DNA from: Opitutia bacterium
GTDB taxonomy: Bacteria > Verrucomicrobiota > Verrucomicrobiia > Opitutales > UBA953
Assembly: GCA_003569245.1 (NCBI GenBank)
Contig: BGOM01000010.1
Coordinates: 1 to 64,000 of the forward strand
Direction of reading: 5' to 3'
DNA length: 64,000 nt
The position numbers were made by a program, and so were the translations under genes. This document shows positions 36,864 to 45,818 of this stretch, piece after piece (position 1 is the stretch's first letter; each line of letters begins with the position of its first letter). A model generated the notes under the pieces. The model made no database searches. It was not told the DNA's origin and was given only the letters and a program-made list of their open reading frames with translations.

Positions 36864-38801
36864 ATGCGTACATCCCTCCTCGTCTGTCTCGGTTGGTGCG
36901 CGTTGGTCGCCCAAGGCTTCGCCCAGGCCCCGCCCCCCGGCGCGGCCGTGTCCGGCGGCGGGGGCGGCGATTACCGCAGCTCCACGGCCGAGGGCGGCGC
37001 CGACCGGCTCTTCGACGTGAACAGCGACTCGGTCGACATGGAGAACGGCTCCATGCAGTGGAAGGGCAAGACCTTCAACCTCGGCAATTCGCGCGCCATG
37101 CGCATGCGCTTCGAGCGCTACCTGTCCGCGCCGGCCGCCGGCGGCGACATGCTGAAGTACCAGCAGCTGCTCCAGCGCATCGAGCGGCTGCTTTCCCCGG
37201 GCACCATCAACAATTCCAACTACATCGCCAACCAGCAGGAGGCCTTCAACCTGCTCTTCCAGGCCGCGGAGTTCGAGGTGGACGGCAACAACTCCCTCAC
37301 GATCGCCACCCAGGTGCAGAAGATCTGGAACATGCGGGCGGAGTTCCGCTCGCTCGAGGTGAGCAAGAACCAGCTCGAGGTGATCCGCAAGAACCAGGAG
37401 ACCGTCATCGTCAACCGCGCCGAGAAGATCGAGTCGGCCAACGATGAGCGCTCCTCGCAGCCCGGCAAGGCCGGCCAGCCGACCTTGGCCAAGTCGTCCT
37501 CCGGGACCACCGAGCTCGGTTTCCGCGTCAAGGACGAGCAGCGCACCCAGGCCGAGATCCTCGCCCGGAACGCCGAGATGACCGCGCTGGGGCTCAAGGC
37601 CCAGGTGGAGTTCCAGTCGCAGATGGTCGGGTTCCTCCTCGCCCGCCGCTACCGTCATTGCATCATCTCCTCGGCCTTCTACCGGGTCCTCTTCAAGAGC
37701 GGCAACCAGAACATCCGGGTCGGCGCCAAGGAAGTGAAGGAGTTCTTCCCGGTCTCCGATTTCGTGCCCACCCTGGAGTCGATCGATACGCTCGCCCGCG
37801 AGGCGATGACCGACGTCACCCTGGGGATGAAGACCGTCGACGACCTCGTGAAGCAAGGCGAGCTCTACGGCGCCTTCGAGCGCCTCCAGGAGACCTACTT
37901 CCTCGGCGAATTCGAGCCGTCGGTCATGATGTACGACCAGACCAAGAAGCGCGACATGCTCGAGCTCTGGCGCGACCTCCGCGAACTCCAGCGCCTGGGG
38001 GATGAGCACGATCTCGCGAACGTCGAAGGCTACGTCAACAAGGTGCGCGGCCGGGCCCGCGACTTCCCGGGCGCCGCCATCCTTTCCAAGGTCAACAACG
38101 CCATCAACGCCTCCAACATGGCGGTCCTTTCCGCCAAGCAGGCCGCCCTCGCCGGCGACACCGCCAAGGCCGAGGCCGCCCTCGAGCGGGCGACCAAGAT
38201 CTGGCCGCAGAACCCCGCAGTGAAGGACTTCGCCAACCAGGTGGTCAGCCGCCAGGACACGCTCGCCCAGAAGATCCCGGAGTTCGACCGCATGGTCTCC
38301 GAGGCCAAGTGGCGTGATATCTTCAACAAGAAGTTGGAATTCGCCCTGGCCCTCGCGCAGGACAAGGTCCGTTCGGACAAGCTCCGGCAGGTCGTGAACC
38401 GCATCGGCGAGCTCGATGCCAATATCCAGAAGGCGCAGGTCCTGGCCTCGCAGAACAACCCCTACCTCGCCTGGGACGTGATCGTCGAGACCTCGCGGGC
38501 CGAGCCGGATGACCTGGTGCTGGCGAAGACCCGCTCCGACATCGCCCCGCTGGTGGCCGATTATGCGCGCGTCATCGGCGTCGCCGAAAAACTCGAGAAG
38601 GACGGCGGCGAGGCCGCCGCGCTGACGGCCTGGCTGCAGGCGCAGGACCTCAACCCGGCCTCCCCGGCCTGCGGCGCCGCGATCAAGCGCCTGGCCGGCT
38701 CGCTGGCCCAAGGGGCTCCGGCCAAGGCGACGGCCGCCGCGCCCACGCCCCCCGCCGCCGGCGCGTCCGGTGACGAGGTCGCGGTCCCGCCCCGGCGCTG
38801 A
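36864..38801 (+). CDS. Exported coiled-coil/TPR-like protein, unknown function
   Basis: A 645-residue exported protein. A signal peptide (LLVCLGWCALVAQGFA) is followed by a Gly-rich stretch (AAVSGGGGGDYRS), a short beta part (DMENGSMQWKGKTFNLGNSR) and then almost entirely helical sequence with charged heptad-like patterns (FRSLEVSKNQLEVIRKNQET). It includes TPR-like units (AALAGDTAKAEAALERATKI, AQVLASQNNPYLAWDVIVET). The C-terminus is Ala/Pro-rich. It may be a scaffold in the periplasm acting with the small anchored protein 10 bases upstream; this is inference. No enzyme motif is visible. Confidence 0.75.
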   Translation: MRTSLLVCLGWCALVAQGFAQAPPPGAAVSGGGGGDYRSSTAEGGADRLFDVNSDSVDMENGSMQWKGKTFNLGNSRAMRMRFERYLSAPAAGGDMLKYQQLLQRIERLLSPGTINNSNYIANQQEAFNLLFQAAEFEVDGNNSLTIATQVQKIWNMRAEFRSLEVSKNQLEVIRKNQETVIVNRAEKIESANDERSSQPGKAGQPTLAKSSSGTTELGFRVKDEQRTQAEILARNAEMTALGLKAQVEFQSQMVGFLLARRYRHCIISSAFYRVLFKSGNQNIRVGAKEVKEFFPVSDFVPTLESIDTLAREAMTDVTLGMKTVDDLVKQGELYGAFERLQETYFLGEFEPSVMMYDQTKKRDMLELWRDLRELQRLGDEHDLANVEGYVNKVRGRARDFPGAAILSKVNNAINASNMAVLSAKQAALAGDTAKAEAALERATKIWPQNPAVKDFANQVVSRQDTLAQKIPEFDRMVSEAKWRDIFNKKLEFALALAQDKVRSDKLRQVVNRIGELDANIQKAQVLASQNNPYLAWDVIVETSRAEPDDLVLAKTRSDIAPLVADYARVIGVAEKLEKDGGEAAALTAWLQAQDLNPASPACGAAIKRLAGSLAQGAPAKATAAAPTPPAAGASGDEVAVPPRR

Positions 38802-38807
38802 CCGGCG

Positions 38808-39602
38808 CTACCAGACGCTGACGGGCGTTTCCTCCAGCGGGTCGACCACGGTGACCCGGAGGTCGCCCTTGGCGGCGCGCACCTCCTGCATGACGCCTTC
38901 CACGATGGTGGTCCGGTTGCATTCCTTGCTCAGGTGCCCGAGCAGCAGCTCGGTGGCCCGCCACTCGCGGAGCCCCAGCAGCAGGTCGCGCGCCGCGAGG
39001 TTGGAGAGGTGCCCGTGCCGCCCGCGGATCCGTTGCTTCAGGTTCAGGGGGCGCTTGGAGAGGTCCAGCATCTCGTCGTCGTAGTTCGACTCGAGCACCA
39101 GGATGTCGGCCAGGGCGGCGTGGTGCCGCACCACATCGGTCACGTGCCCCAGGTCGGTCAGCCAGGTCACGCGCCGGCCTGGTCGCCCCGCCTCGCCCGG
39201 GCAGTCGAGCGCGAACCCGACGGGGTCCGCCGCGTCGTGAGGAATCGGGATGGCGGTGATCGCCAGGCCGCGGAACTCGAAGGTGCTGCCGGTCTCGAAG
39301 AGTTGCCAGTCCGGGCGGACCTTGAGGGTGCCTTGGATGCGGCGGGCGGTCTCGCGGTTGGCGAAGACCTTGAGCGCGGGGTTCTGGCGCAGGAGCGCCG
39401 CCAATCCGACGCAGTGGTCGCTGTGCTCGTGGGTGATGAAGACCGCGTCGAGCGCCCGGGCCTCGGTGCCCAGCCGCTGGAGCGACGCCTCCAGCCGCGG
39501 CCCCGGGAAGCCGGCGTCCAGCATGACCCGGGCCCCGTCGCATTCGAGGATCGAGCAGTTGCCGGAGCTGCTGGTGCCGAGGATGTGGAAGGCGAAGGCC
39601 AT
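38808..39602 (-). CDS. Metallo-beta-lactamase-fold hydrolase, YycJ/WalJ-like
   Basis: A 264-residue cytoplasmic hydrolase. The N-terminus (FHILGTSSSGNCSILECDGA) and the metal motif HEHSDH (His58, His60, Asp62, His63) match YycJ/WalJ-type proteins, often annotated as exonucleases or phosphodiesterases. ESNYDD and LGHLSKECN are further family blocks carrying later metal ligands. I start at ATG 39602 (MAFAFHILG); the ATG at 39617 would add five residues. It is convergent with the long coiled-coil gene (6 bases apart) and divergent from glgC. Confidence 0.85.
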   Translation of the reverse strand: MAFAFHILGTSSSGNCSILECDGARVMLDAGFPGPRLEASLQRLGTEARALDAVFITHEHSDHCVGLAALLRQNPALKVFANRETARRIQGTLKVRPDWQLFETGSTFEFRGLAITAIPIPHDAADPVGFALDCPGEAGRPGRRVTWLTDLGHVTDVVRHHAALADILVLESNYDDEMLDLSKRPLNLKQRIRGRHGHLSNLAARDLLLGLREWRATELLLGHLSKECNRTTIVEGVMQEVRAAKGDLRVTVVDPLEETPVSVW

Positions 39603-39700
39603 CGGAGGGCGATGCAACCCCGCCGGGGGCGGTTCTTCAAGCCGCCAGTCGGCTTTTCGCTTGAGAGGTCGGGGGCAGGGGAGATGCTAGGGGGACTGCC

Positions 39701-40996
39701 ATGCCGTCCCTTCCCCGAGTCATCAGCATCATCATGGGGGGTGGCCGCGGCTCCCGCCTCTACCCGCTCACCAAGGATCGCTGCAAGCCGGCCGTGCCGC
39801 TGGCCAGCAACTACCGGCTGGTCGACATCCCGATCAGCAACTGCCTCAACTCCGGCATCAACCAGATCTTCGTCCTGACGCAGTTCAACACCGCCTCGCT
39901 CCACAAGCATATCCAGCAGACCTATAAGTTCGACGGCTTCGGCCGCGGTTTCGTCGACATCCTGGCCGCCGAGCAGACCGGGGACAAGGAGTCCTGGTAC
40001 CAGGGTACCGCCGATGCGGTCCGCCAGAACCTGCACCATTACAACCTCCGCGACGACGACCTGGTGCTGATCCTGTCCGGCGACCAGCTCTACCGGATGG
40101 ACCTGGAGGAACTCGCCCGCCAGCACATCGAGAACGCGGCCGACATCACGATCGCAGCCAAGGCCATGCCCTCCGACCAGGTCTCCGCCCTGGGCGTCAT
40201 GCGGGTCAATCCCGACCTGCGCATCGTCGAGTTCGTCGAGAAGCCCAAGGATCCGGCGGTCATCTCCTCGCTCGTCCTCGGCGGCGCCGCCCGCGCCCGT
40301 CTTTCCGACAAGTCCGAGCGCCCCTATTGCCTGGCGTCGATGGGGATCTACCTTTTCTCGGGCAAGGTGATGCGCGAGGCTCTGGCCGACCACTCCCAGA
40401 CGGATTTCGGCAAGGAGGTCATCCCCGGCCTGCTCGCCTCGAAGCGCATGATGGCCTACGTCTTCGACGGTTATTGGGAGGATATCGGCACCGTCGGCTC
40501 CTTCTGGGAGTGCAACCTCACGCTCACCGACCCGGTGCCGCCGTTCGATTTCTTCGATGACCAGAACCCGGTCTACACCCACTCGCGCTACCTGCCTCCG
40601 GCCAAGCTCAACGGCGCCCGTTCCCGCCGGGTCCTGATGGCGGATGGCGCCATCGTCGACGATTCCGACCTCGAACGTTGCGTGATCGGCGTGCGCTCCG
40701 TGATCCGCGGCGGTTCCCGTCTCGAGAACGTCGTGATGATGGGGGCGGACGTCTTCGAGCGCCCGCATGACCTCGCGCGCAACCACGGGCTCGGCCGTCC
40801 CGACATCGGGGTGGGGGCGAACTGCCTGATCCGCAACGCCATCATCGACAAGAACGCGCGCATCGGCGCCGGTTGCCGGCTTTCGCCGCAGGGTCTGCCG
40901 GAGAAGTGGGAGACCGACGCGCTCTTCGTGCGCGACGGCGTCATCGTCGTGAAGAAGGGCGCCATCGTGCCGCCCGGGACGGTCGTCGGGGAATGA
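39701..40996 (+). CDS. glgC: Glucose-1-phosphate adenylyltransferase
   Basis: Makes ADP-glucose from glucose-1-phosphate and ATP, the committed step of bacterial glycogen synthesis. The 431 residues match the family. The nucleotide-binding N-terminus is GGGRGSRLYPLTKDRCKPAV, followed by RLVDIPISNCLNSGI, WYQGTADAVRQNL, LILSGDQLYRMD and FVEKPKDP. The C-terminal left-handed helix region (NCLIRNAIIDKNARIGAGCR) carries allosteric sites. The start is preceded by TAGGGGGACTGCC, a rare G-rich leader here. Its stop overlaps the next start (ATGA). No other glycogen gene is in the window. Confidence 0.95.
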   Translation: MPSLPRVISIIMGGGRGSRLYPLTKDRCKPAVPLASNYRLVDIPISNCLNSGINQIFVLTQFNTASLHKHIQQTYKFDGFGRGFVDILAAEQTGDKESWYQGTADAVRQNLHHYNLRDDDLVLILSGDQLYRMDLEELARQHIENAADITIAAKAMPSDQVSALGVMRVNPDLRIVEFVEKPKDPAVISSLVLGGAARARLSDKSERPYCLASMGIYLFSGKVMREALADHSQTDFGKEVIPGLLASKRMMAYVFDGYWEDIGTVGSFWECNLTLTDPVPPFDFFDDQNPVYTHSRYLPPAKLNGARSRRVLMADGAIVDDSDLERCVIGVRSVIRGGSRLENVVMMGADVFERPHDLARNHGLGRPDIGVGANCLIRNAIIDKNARIGAGCRLSPQGLPEKWETDALFVRDGVIVVKKGAIVPPGTVVGE

Positions 40997-42173
40997 AAAC
41001 TTTCGCGCGGACCTACTGGTTCACCTGGGGCTTCCTCGTCCTCGCCGCCCTTGGCACGGGGGGCGCCGCGTCCGTCAAGGACGCGTTCTTCGGCGGCCTG
41101 TTGGCCGCGGTGGTTTCCGCCGCGCTGACGCGTCCGTACGAGCGCCTGGGGCTGCGCTACGCCCCGTTGCTGGGAGCCTTGGCGGGCGCCGGCTGGGTTC
41201 TCGCGCAGATGCTGCGCTATCGTTGGTTCGGCGACGCCGATGAGGTCGCCGCCTATGCCTGGCAGCTGGGGACGCAGATCTCGGTGCACGCCGCCGCCTT
41301 CGCCGGCGCGGCCCTGATGGCCTCGCTTCGTCCCGAGGAGCGTCTCGCCCGCGCCGTGGGCGCCGGCGTGCTGCTGGCCGCGGCGATGACCGCCGTGCCC
41401 TACGGTTTCATCGCCTGGGTCGACCACCGCCTCGCCGGTCCGGTCGAGGTCATCCTGCTGACCGGGGCCGAGGTGGCGGCGAACGCCGCGCCGGTCCGCC
41501 GCGTCGGCGCCGAGGTCGCCACCCTCGCTCCGGATGAGATCGCCCTGCTCAAGGAACGTTTCCTGGTCGTGGAGGGTCCCGGCGGTCCCGAGGCGATCGA
41601 CGACGTCGGCCGGCGCTATTGGCCGCTGTGGCGCAAGCGTTTCAGCTACCCAGGCAACCCCGGGGGCCGGTCCGTCGCGTGCTGGTCGTCCTTCCCGCGG
41701 ATGCGAAACGGCTCGATGCGGACCGCTACCCGGCCCTCGGGCAGGGCGATTGGACTTTCTCCGCAGGCGAGGATCCGCGCGGGCTGACGCTGGTCCAGCT
41801 GGGTGCGGAGGGGGCGGTCGCGACCTCGGCCCGGTTCGCCGCCTTGACCATCCGGTTGAAGCAAGGCGCGGAGACCGCTCCGGTCGTCGACCGGGTCCGT
41901 CCGCCCGCCACGGTGGCCGCGGCGCAGCGCGAACTGCTGGCCTTCCGCGCCGCCCAAGTCTGCTCCCTGGCCATCGTCCGGCGCTCGCCGGTCGGCGACT
42001 TCTACGCCCCCGATCCCGTCCGGCGCGGCATCGCCTACGCTTTCGACTACACGGTGGTCGGCGATGACCTGCGGGAAGCCCAGCCGGAGGTCGCCCCGGC
42101 GCCGAAGCTGACCGAACCGCCCGTCTTGCCGGCCGCCCCCAAGGTCCCGGCGCCCGAACGGTCAGGTCGTTGA
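40993..42173 (+). CDS. Membrane protein of unknown function, one frameshift
   Basis: About 393 residues when one base is restored. The N-terminal part has four hydrophobic segments (TYWFTWGFLVLAALGTGGAA, AFFGGLLAAVVSAALT, YAPLLGALAGAGWVLAQMLR, AVGAGVLLAAAMTAVPYGFI), followed by a soluble domain. The first frame breaks at about 41660 within AACCCCGGGGGCC; the second frame continues as VRRVLVVLPADAKRLDADRY through to the stop at 42173. Loss of one C or G in these runs explains it. The ATG overlaps the glgC stop. The 3' end overlaps the convergent ABC exporter gene by 12 bases. Family not recognised. Confidence 0.65.
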
Positions 42174-43970
42174 GCTGAGGAAGTCGCGGTGCAGCCGCGC
42201 GTAGGCGCCGTCCGTCGCGAGCAGGCTCTCGTGCGTCCCGCGTTCGACGATGCGTCCGTGCTCCATCACCAGCACCTGGTCCGCCTTGCGGATCGTGCTG
42301 AGGCGGTGGGCGACGACGAAGCTGGTCCGTCCGCGCATGAGGCGCGCGAGGGCCGCCTGCAGCCGGGATTCCGTCAAGGTGTCGACCGCGCTCGTCGCCT
42401 CGTCCAGCACCAGGATGCGCGGGTCGGCGAGCAGCGCGCGGGCGAAGGCCACCAGCTGTTGCTGCCCGAGCGAGAGCCCGCGGCCTTTTTCCGATACCGG
42501 GGTGTGGATGCCTTGCGGCAGCGCCTCGATCAGGTCGAGGCAGTCGAGGTCGCGGAACGCCTGGCGGACCGCCTCGTCCGACGCTTCCGGACGGGTGGCC
42601 TTCACGTTGTCGGCGACCGTGCCGGCGAAGAGGAAGTTCTGCTGGAAGACGAAGCCCATCTGGCGCCGCAGGGTCTCCTGCCGGAGGTCCGCCAGGTCGT
42701 GCCCATCCGCGAGCACCTGGCCGCTATCAGGCCGCTGGAACTTGGCCAACAGGCCGATGATCGTGGACTTACCCGAGCCGGTATGGCCGACCAGCGCGAT
42801 GACCTGGCCGGGCGCGGCGGTGAAGTTCACGGCATGGAGCACGGGCCGGCCGGGCAGGTAGGAGAACGTCACCTCTCGGAACTCCACCGCGCCGCGGAGC
42901 GGCGGGCAGGCGACGGCATCGGCCGGGTCGGTCCAGGCCGGCGGGGTGTCCAGCAGGCGGAAGTAGCGCTCGGCCCCGGCCATGGCGAGGGTGGCTTCCG
43001 ACAGCTGCGTCCCGATGATGGTGATCGGGGAGAAGAAGAGGTCCGCCAGGAAGAAGAAGGTCACGAGGTCGCCCAGCCCGGTGTGGCCGCCGTCGAGGGC
43101 GAGCCAGCCGCCGACCCCGACGAGCGCCGCGAGGAAACCCTGGGCGTTGAGCTCGAGCAGCGGCAGGTAAAGCGCGCTGAGGCTGGCGGTCTTGACGACG
43201 TTGCCGGCGAGGGTGTGGACCAGGCGGGAGAAGATCCCGGCGTTGGTCTCCTCGCGGGCGAATCCTTGGGTCACCCGGATGCCCTGCACCGTCTCGGCCA
43301 GCGCCGAGGTCACGCGGGAGAAGCTTTCCTGCTGCAGGCGCGACGCCTGCAGGATCTTGCCGCGGAAGGCCGCGTGCACGAGCAGGAGGCAAGGCACGAT
43401 GGCCAGCAGGACGAGGAACAGGCGGGGGTTCACCCAGAGCATCAGCAGCGCGGCGCAGGTCATCTGTCCGAACGAGACGATCGTGATGAAGAAGTTGTTC
43501 TGGATGCCGTTGCGCATCGCCTCGATATCCGAGATCATCCGGCTGATGAGGCTGCCGTGCCGGCGGGCGTGGAAGAACGCCAGGGGCTGGGTCAGCAGGT
43601 GACGCATGAGCCGGTCGCGCAGGTCGCGCAGCACCACCTCGCCGATCTGGTGCGCCAGCCGGATGCGCCAGTACAGGGCGACGTCGGCCAGCACGACCGC
43701 GGCGAGGAAGACCGCCAGCCAGCGGAAGGTGGCCGCGCCGTCGCCGGCGGTGACCGGACCGCGGATGATCGCCCCGATCATCCAGGCGAGCAAGGGCAGG
43801 GCCATCGCGCGCAGCGCGCAGAGCGCCAACAGCGTGTTCCGTTGCGTCCGGTGCGGGGCGGTGAAGGCGAGCAGCCGGGCGACGGTCGCCCAGCGCAACG
43901 GCAACCGGTCCGGTTCCTCGTCGTCCGGGTGGGCCCGGCGCACGGCGATCTCGAGGCGGGTCTGGCTCAT
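42162..43970 (-). CDS. ABC exporter subunit, consensus Walker B but altered signature
   Basis: A 602-residue half-exporter: six membrane helices (LLALCALRAMALPLLAWMIG, TIVSFGQMTCAALLMLWVNP) and then an ATPase with Walker A GHTGSGKST, Q-loop FVFQQNFLF and Walker B VLDEATSAVD with an intact catalytic glutamate. The H-loop is VAHRLST. The signature is LSLGQ (residues 499-503) instead of LSGGQ. It starts inside the stop of the upstream half-exporter (ATGA), so the two surely act as a heterodimer. Its likely role is lipid, drug or peptide export. The frame stays open far upstream only as an antisense or shadow extension; Met at 43970 is chosen. Confidence 0.92.
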   Translation of the reverse strand: MSQTRLEIAVRRAHPDDEEPDRLPLRWATVARLLAFTAPHRTQRNTLLALCALRAMALPLLAWMIGAIIRGPVTAGDGAATFRWLAVFLAAVVLADVALYWRIRLAHQIGEVVLRDLRDRLMRHLLTQPLAFFHARRHGSLISRMISDIEAMRNGIQNNFFITIVSFGQMTCAALLMLWVNPRLFLVLLAIVPCLLLVHAAFRGKILQASRLQQESFSRVTSALAETVQGIRVTQGFAREETNAGIFSRLVHTLAGNVVKTASLSALYLPLLELNAQGFLAALVGVGGWLALDGGHTGLGDLVTFFFLADLFFSPITIIGTQLSEATLAMAGAERYFRLLDTPPAWTDPADAVACPPLRGAVEFREVTFSYLPGRPVLHAVNFTAAPGQVIALVGHTGSGKSTIIGLLAKFQRPDSGQVLADGHDLADLRQETLRRQMGFVFQQNFLFAGTVADNVKATRPEASDEAVRQAFRDLDCLDLIEALPQGIHTPVSEKGRGLSLGQQQLVAFARALLADPRILVLDEATSAVDTLTESRLQAALARLMRGRTSFVVAHRLSTIRKADQVLVMEHGRIVERGTHESLLATDGAYARLHRDFLSSTT

Positions 43971-45796
43971 GCGACCGCCCCCTCCGATTGGACGAGGATG
44001 GCCCGGCGGTATTGCCCGTCCTGGGCCATCAGCTCCGCGTGCGTGCCGCTCTGGATCAGGCGGCCGCGCTCGAGGACGAGGATGAGGTCGGCCCGGCGCA
44101 GCGTGCTGAGGCGGTGGGCGACGATGAACGTGGTCCGGCCTTCCATGGCGGCCTCCATCGCCTCGAGGATCTCCCGCTCGGTCTCCGGGTCGATGGCCGA
44201 GGTCGGGTCGTCGAGCAGCAGGACCGTCGGTTCCAGCAGCAGGGCGCGCGCGATGGCCAGACGCTGACGCTGGCCGCCCGACAGGTTGACGCCCCCTTCG
44301 CCGAGGTAGGTCTCGTAGCCTTCGGGCAGGGCGGTGATGAAGCCGTGGGCGCCCGCGACCTTGGCGGCGCGCTCGATCCGTTCCTGGCTGGCGTCGGGAT
44401 GACCGAAGGCGATGTTGGCCGCGATCGTGTTGGAGAAGAGGAAGTTCTCCTGGAACACCATCCCGACCTGGCGGCGCAGCTCGGGCAGGGGGAGGTCGCG
44501 CAGGTCGTGGCCATCGAGGGTCACGCGGCCGGAGCGCGGGTCGTAGAACCGCGGGATCAGGGAGAGGAGGGCCGATTTGCCGGCGCCCGTCGCGCCCGCG
44601 ATGGCGATGCGGCTGCCGGGGCGGGCCCGGAAACTCAGCCGGTGCAGGACCGTATCGTTCTCGCGGTACTCGAAGGAGACGTCCTCGAAGGCGACCTCGC
44701 CGAGGAAGCGCCCGGGCGAGCGCGCGGCGGGCAGCGAGGCCACGCCGGGGTCGGTGTCGAGGATCTCGAAGATGCGCTTGGCGCCGGCCAGGGAGACCTG
44801 GGCGTTGTCGACCACCGCCGCCAAGGTGGTCACCTGCGTGGCGAACTGCTGGAGCAGGCCGGCGAAGGTCACCAGGCCCGTGCCCAGCGCGATGTCGCCC
44901 CGGGCCACCATCCAGCCGCCGTAACCGACGAGGATGGCCATCGAGAGGCGGTTGAGCCCGTCGATCACCGGCCAGAACAGGGCGATCTCCTTGAAGACCT
45001 TGCGCTTCTGCAGCCGGATGTCCTCGCTCCAGCCCTCGAAGCGACCCTGCACGCGCGGTTCGAGCGCGAAGCCCTTCACGACCTGGATGCCTTGCACGTT
45101 CTCGGAGAAACCCAGGACCAGGCGGTCCATCAGCTCGCGGTTCTCCTCGTAGGCGGGGCGCACGCGGCGGGAGAAGCGGATCGCGAACCAGGCCTGGAGC
45201 GGGAGCACCGAGAGGCAGGCGAGCGTGAGCCGCCAGTCGGTCCGGAACATGTAGATCGAGCAGGCGACGAGGGTGACGGCGATGATGGCCAGCTGGAGCA
45301 GCACGCCCTCGATGAAGATGCGGACCGAGTGGGCGTCGGAGGTCACGCGGTTGATGATCGAGCCGCTGGCGTTGGTGTCGAAGAAGCGGAAGCTCAGCTG
45401 CTGCAGCTTGGCGAAGACCTGGGCCCGCAGGTTGACGACGATGCGTCCGTGCAGGAATCGCACGGAGACCAGGCCGAAGACATAGGCGAGCGCGGCCCGG
45501 AGCAGCGCGGCGACGATGATCCCGCCGGCCAGCCAGGCGATGACCTGCCCGTCGCTCGCGGCCGGCGGCACGAAAAAGGGCAGGGCCGGAGCGGGGATCG
45601 CGGGGTCCCCGCAATGGCGGAGGGTGTCGATGGCCACGCCGGCGAGGGCGAAGACCGCGACCGTCAGGAAGACGAGCAGCAGTTGGAGCCCGAGCAGCTG
45701 CAGGCAGTCGGCGCGGTGCGACCAGGCGATGCCCAGCAACCGCCGCAGCGTGTCATCACGGCCGGCGGCGGGCGGAGGGACGGGTTCGGCGGGCAT
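43967..45796 (-). CDS. ABC exporter subunit, LSGGQ signature but Asp in place of the catalytic Glu
   Basis: A 609-residue half-exporter preceding its partner by a 4-base overlap. Membrane domain (LQLLGLQLLLVFLTVAVFAL, WLAGGIIVAALLRAALAYVF) followed by an ATPase with Walker A GATGAGKSALL, Q-loop VFQENFLF, signature LSGGQRQRLAIARALL and Walker B LLLDDPTSAID. The second Asp (residue 530) sits where the catalytic glutamate belongs. Combined with the LSLGQ signature of its partner, this makes one of the two ATP sites non-canonical, as in TM287/288-type heterodimeric exporters. The N-terminal proline-rich leader (MPAEPVPPPAAG) is unusual but short. It follows ilvE by 22 bases. Confidence 0.92.
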   Translation of the reverse strand: MPAEPVPPPAAGRDDTLRRLLGIAWSHRADCLQLLGLQLLLVFLTVAVFALAGVAIDTLRHCGDPAIPAPALPFFVPPAASDGQVIAWLAGGIIVAALLRAALAYVFGLVSVRFLHGRIVVNLRAQVFAKLQQLSFRFFDTNASGSIINRVTSDAHSVRIFIEGVLLQLAIIAVTLVACSIYMFRTDWRLTLACLSVLPLQAWFAIRFSRRVRPAYEENRELMDRLVLGFSENVQGIQVVKGFALEPRVQGRFEGWSEDIRLQKRKVFKEIALFWPVIDGLNRLSMAILVGYGGWMVARGDIALGTGLVTFAGLLQQFATQVTTLAAVVDNAQVSLAGAKRIFEILDTDPGVASLPAARSPGRFLGEVAFEDVSFEYRENDTVLHRLSFRARPGSRIAIAGATGAGKSALLSLIPRFYDPRSGRVTLDGHDLRDLPLPELRRQVGMVFQENFLFSNTIAANIAFGHPDASQERIERAAKVAGAHGFITALPEGYETYLGEGGVNLSGGQRQRLAIARALLLEPTVLLLDDPTSAIDPETEREILEAMEAAMEGRTTFIVAHRLSTLRRADLILVLERGRLIQSGTHAELMAQDGQYRRAILVQSEGAVA

Positions 45797-45818
45797 GCGC
45801 GGCGGGGCGCCGGCGGTC

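Noticed and set aside
36798-38711. 637-residue minus-strand open frame
   Set aside because: Antisense of the exported helical protein; low-complexity Val/Gly/Leu composition.
39639-39657. AAGCCG/CGGCTT hairpin with T tail in the MBL-glgC gap
   Set aside because: It sits between divergent genes where no transcript is expected to end; the stem is only six pairs.
42162-45614. 1150-residue minus-strand open frame that looks like a giant ABC protein
   Set aside because: Only its C-terminal half (from 43970) is an ABC subunit; the N-terminal half is an Arg/Pro-rich shadow of the upstream subunit, which lies in another frame.
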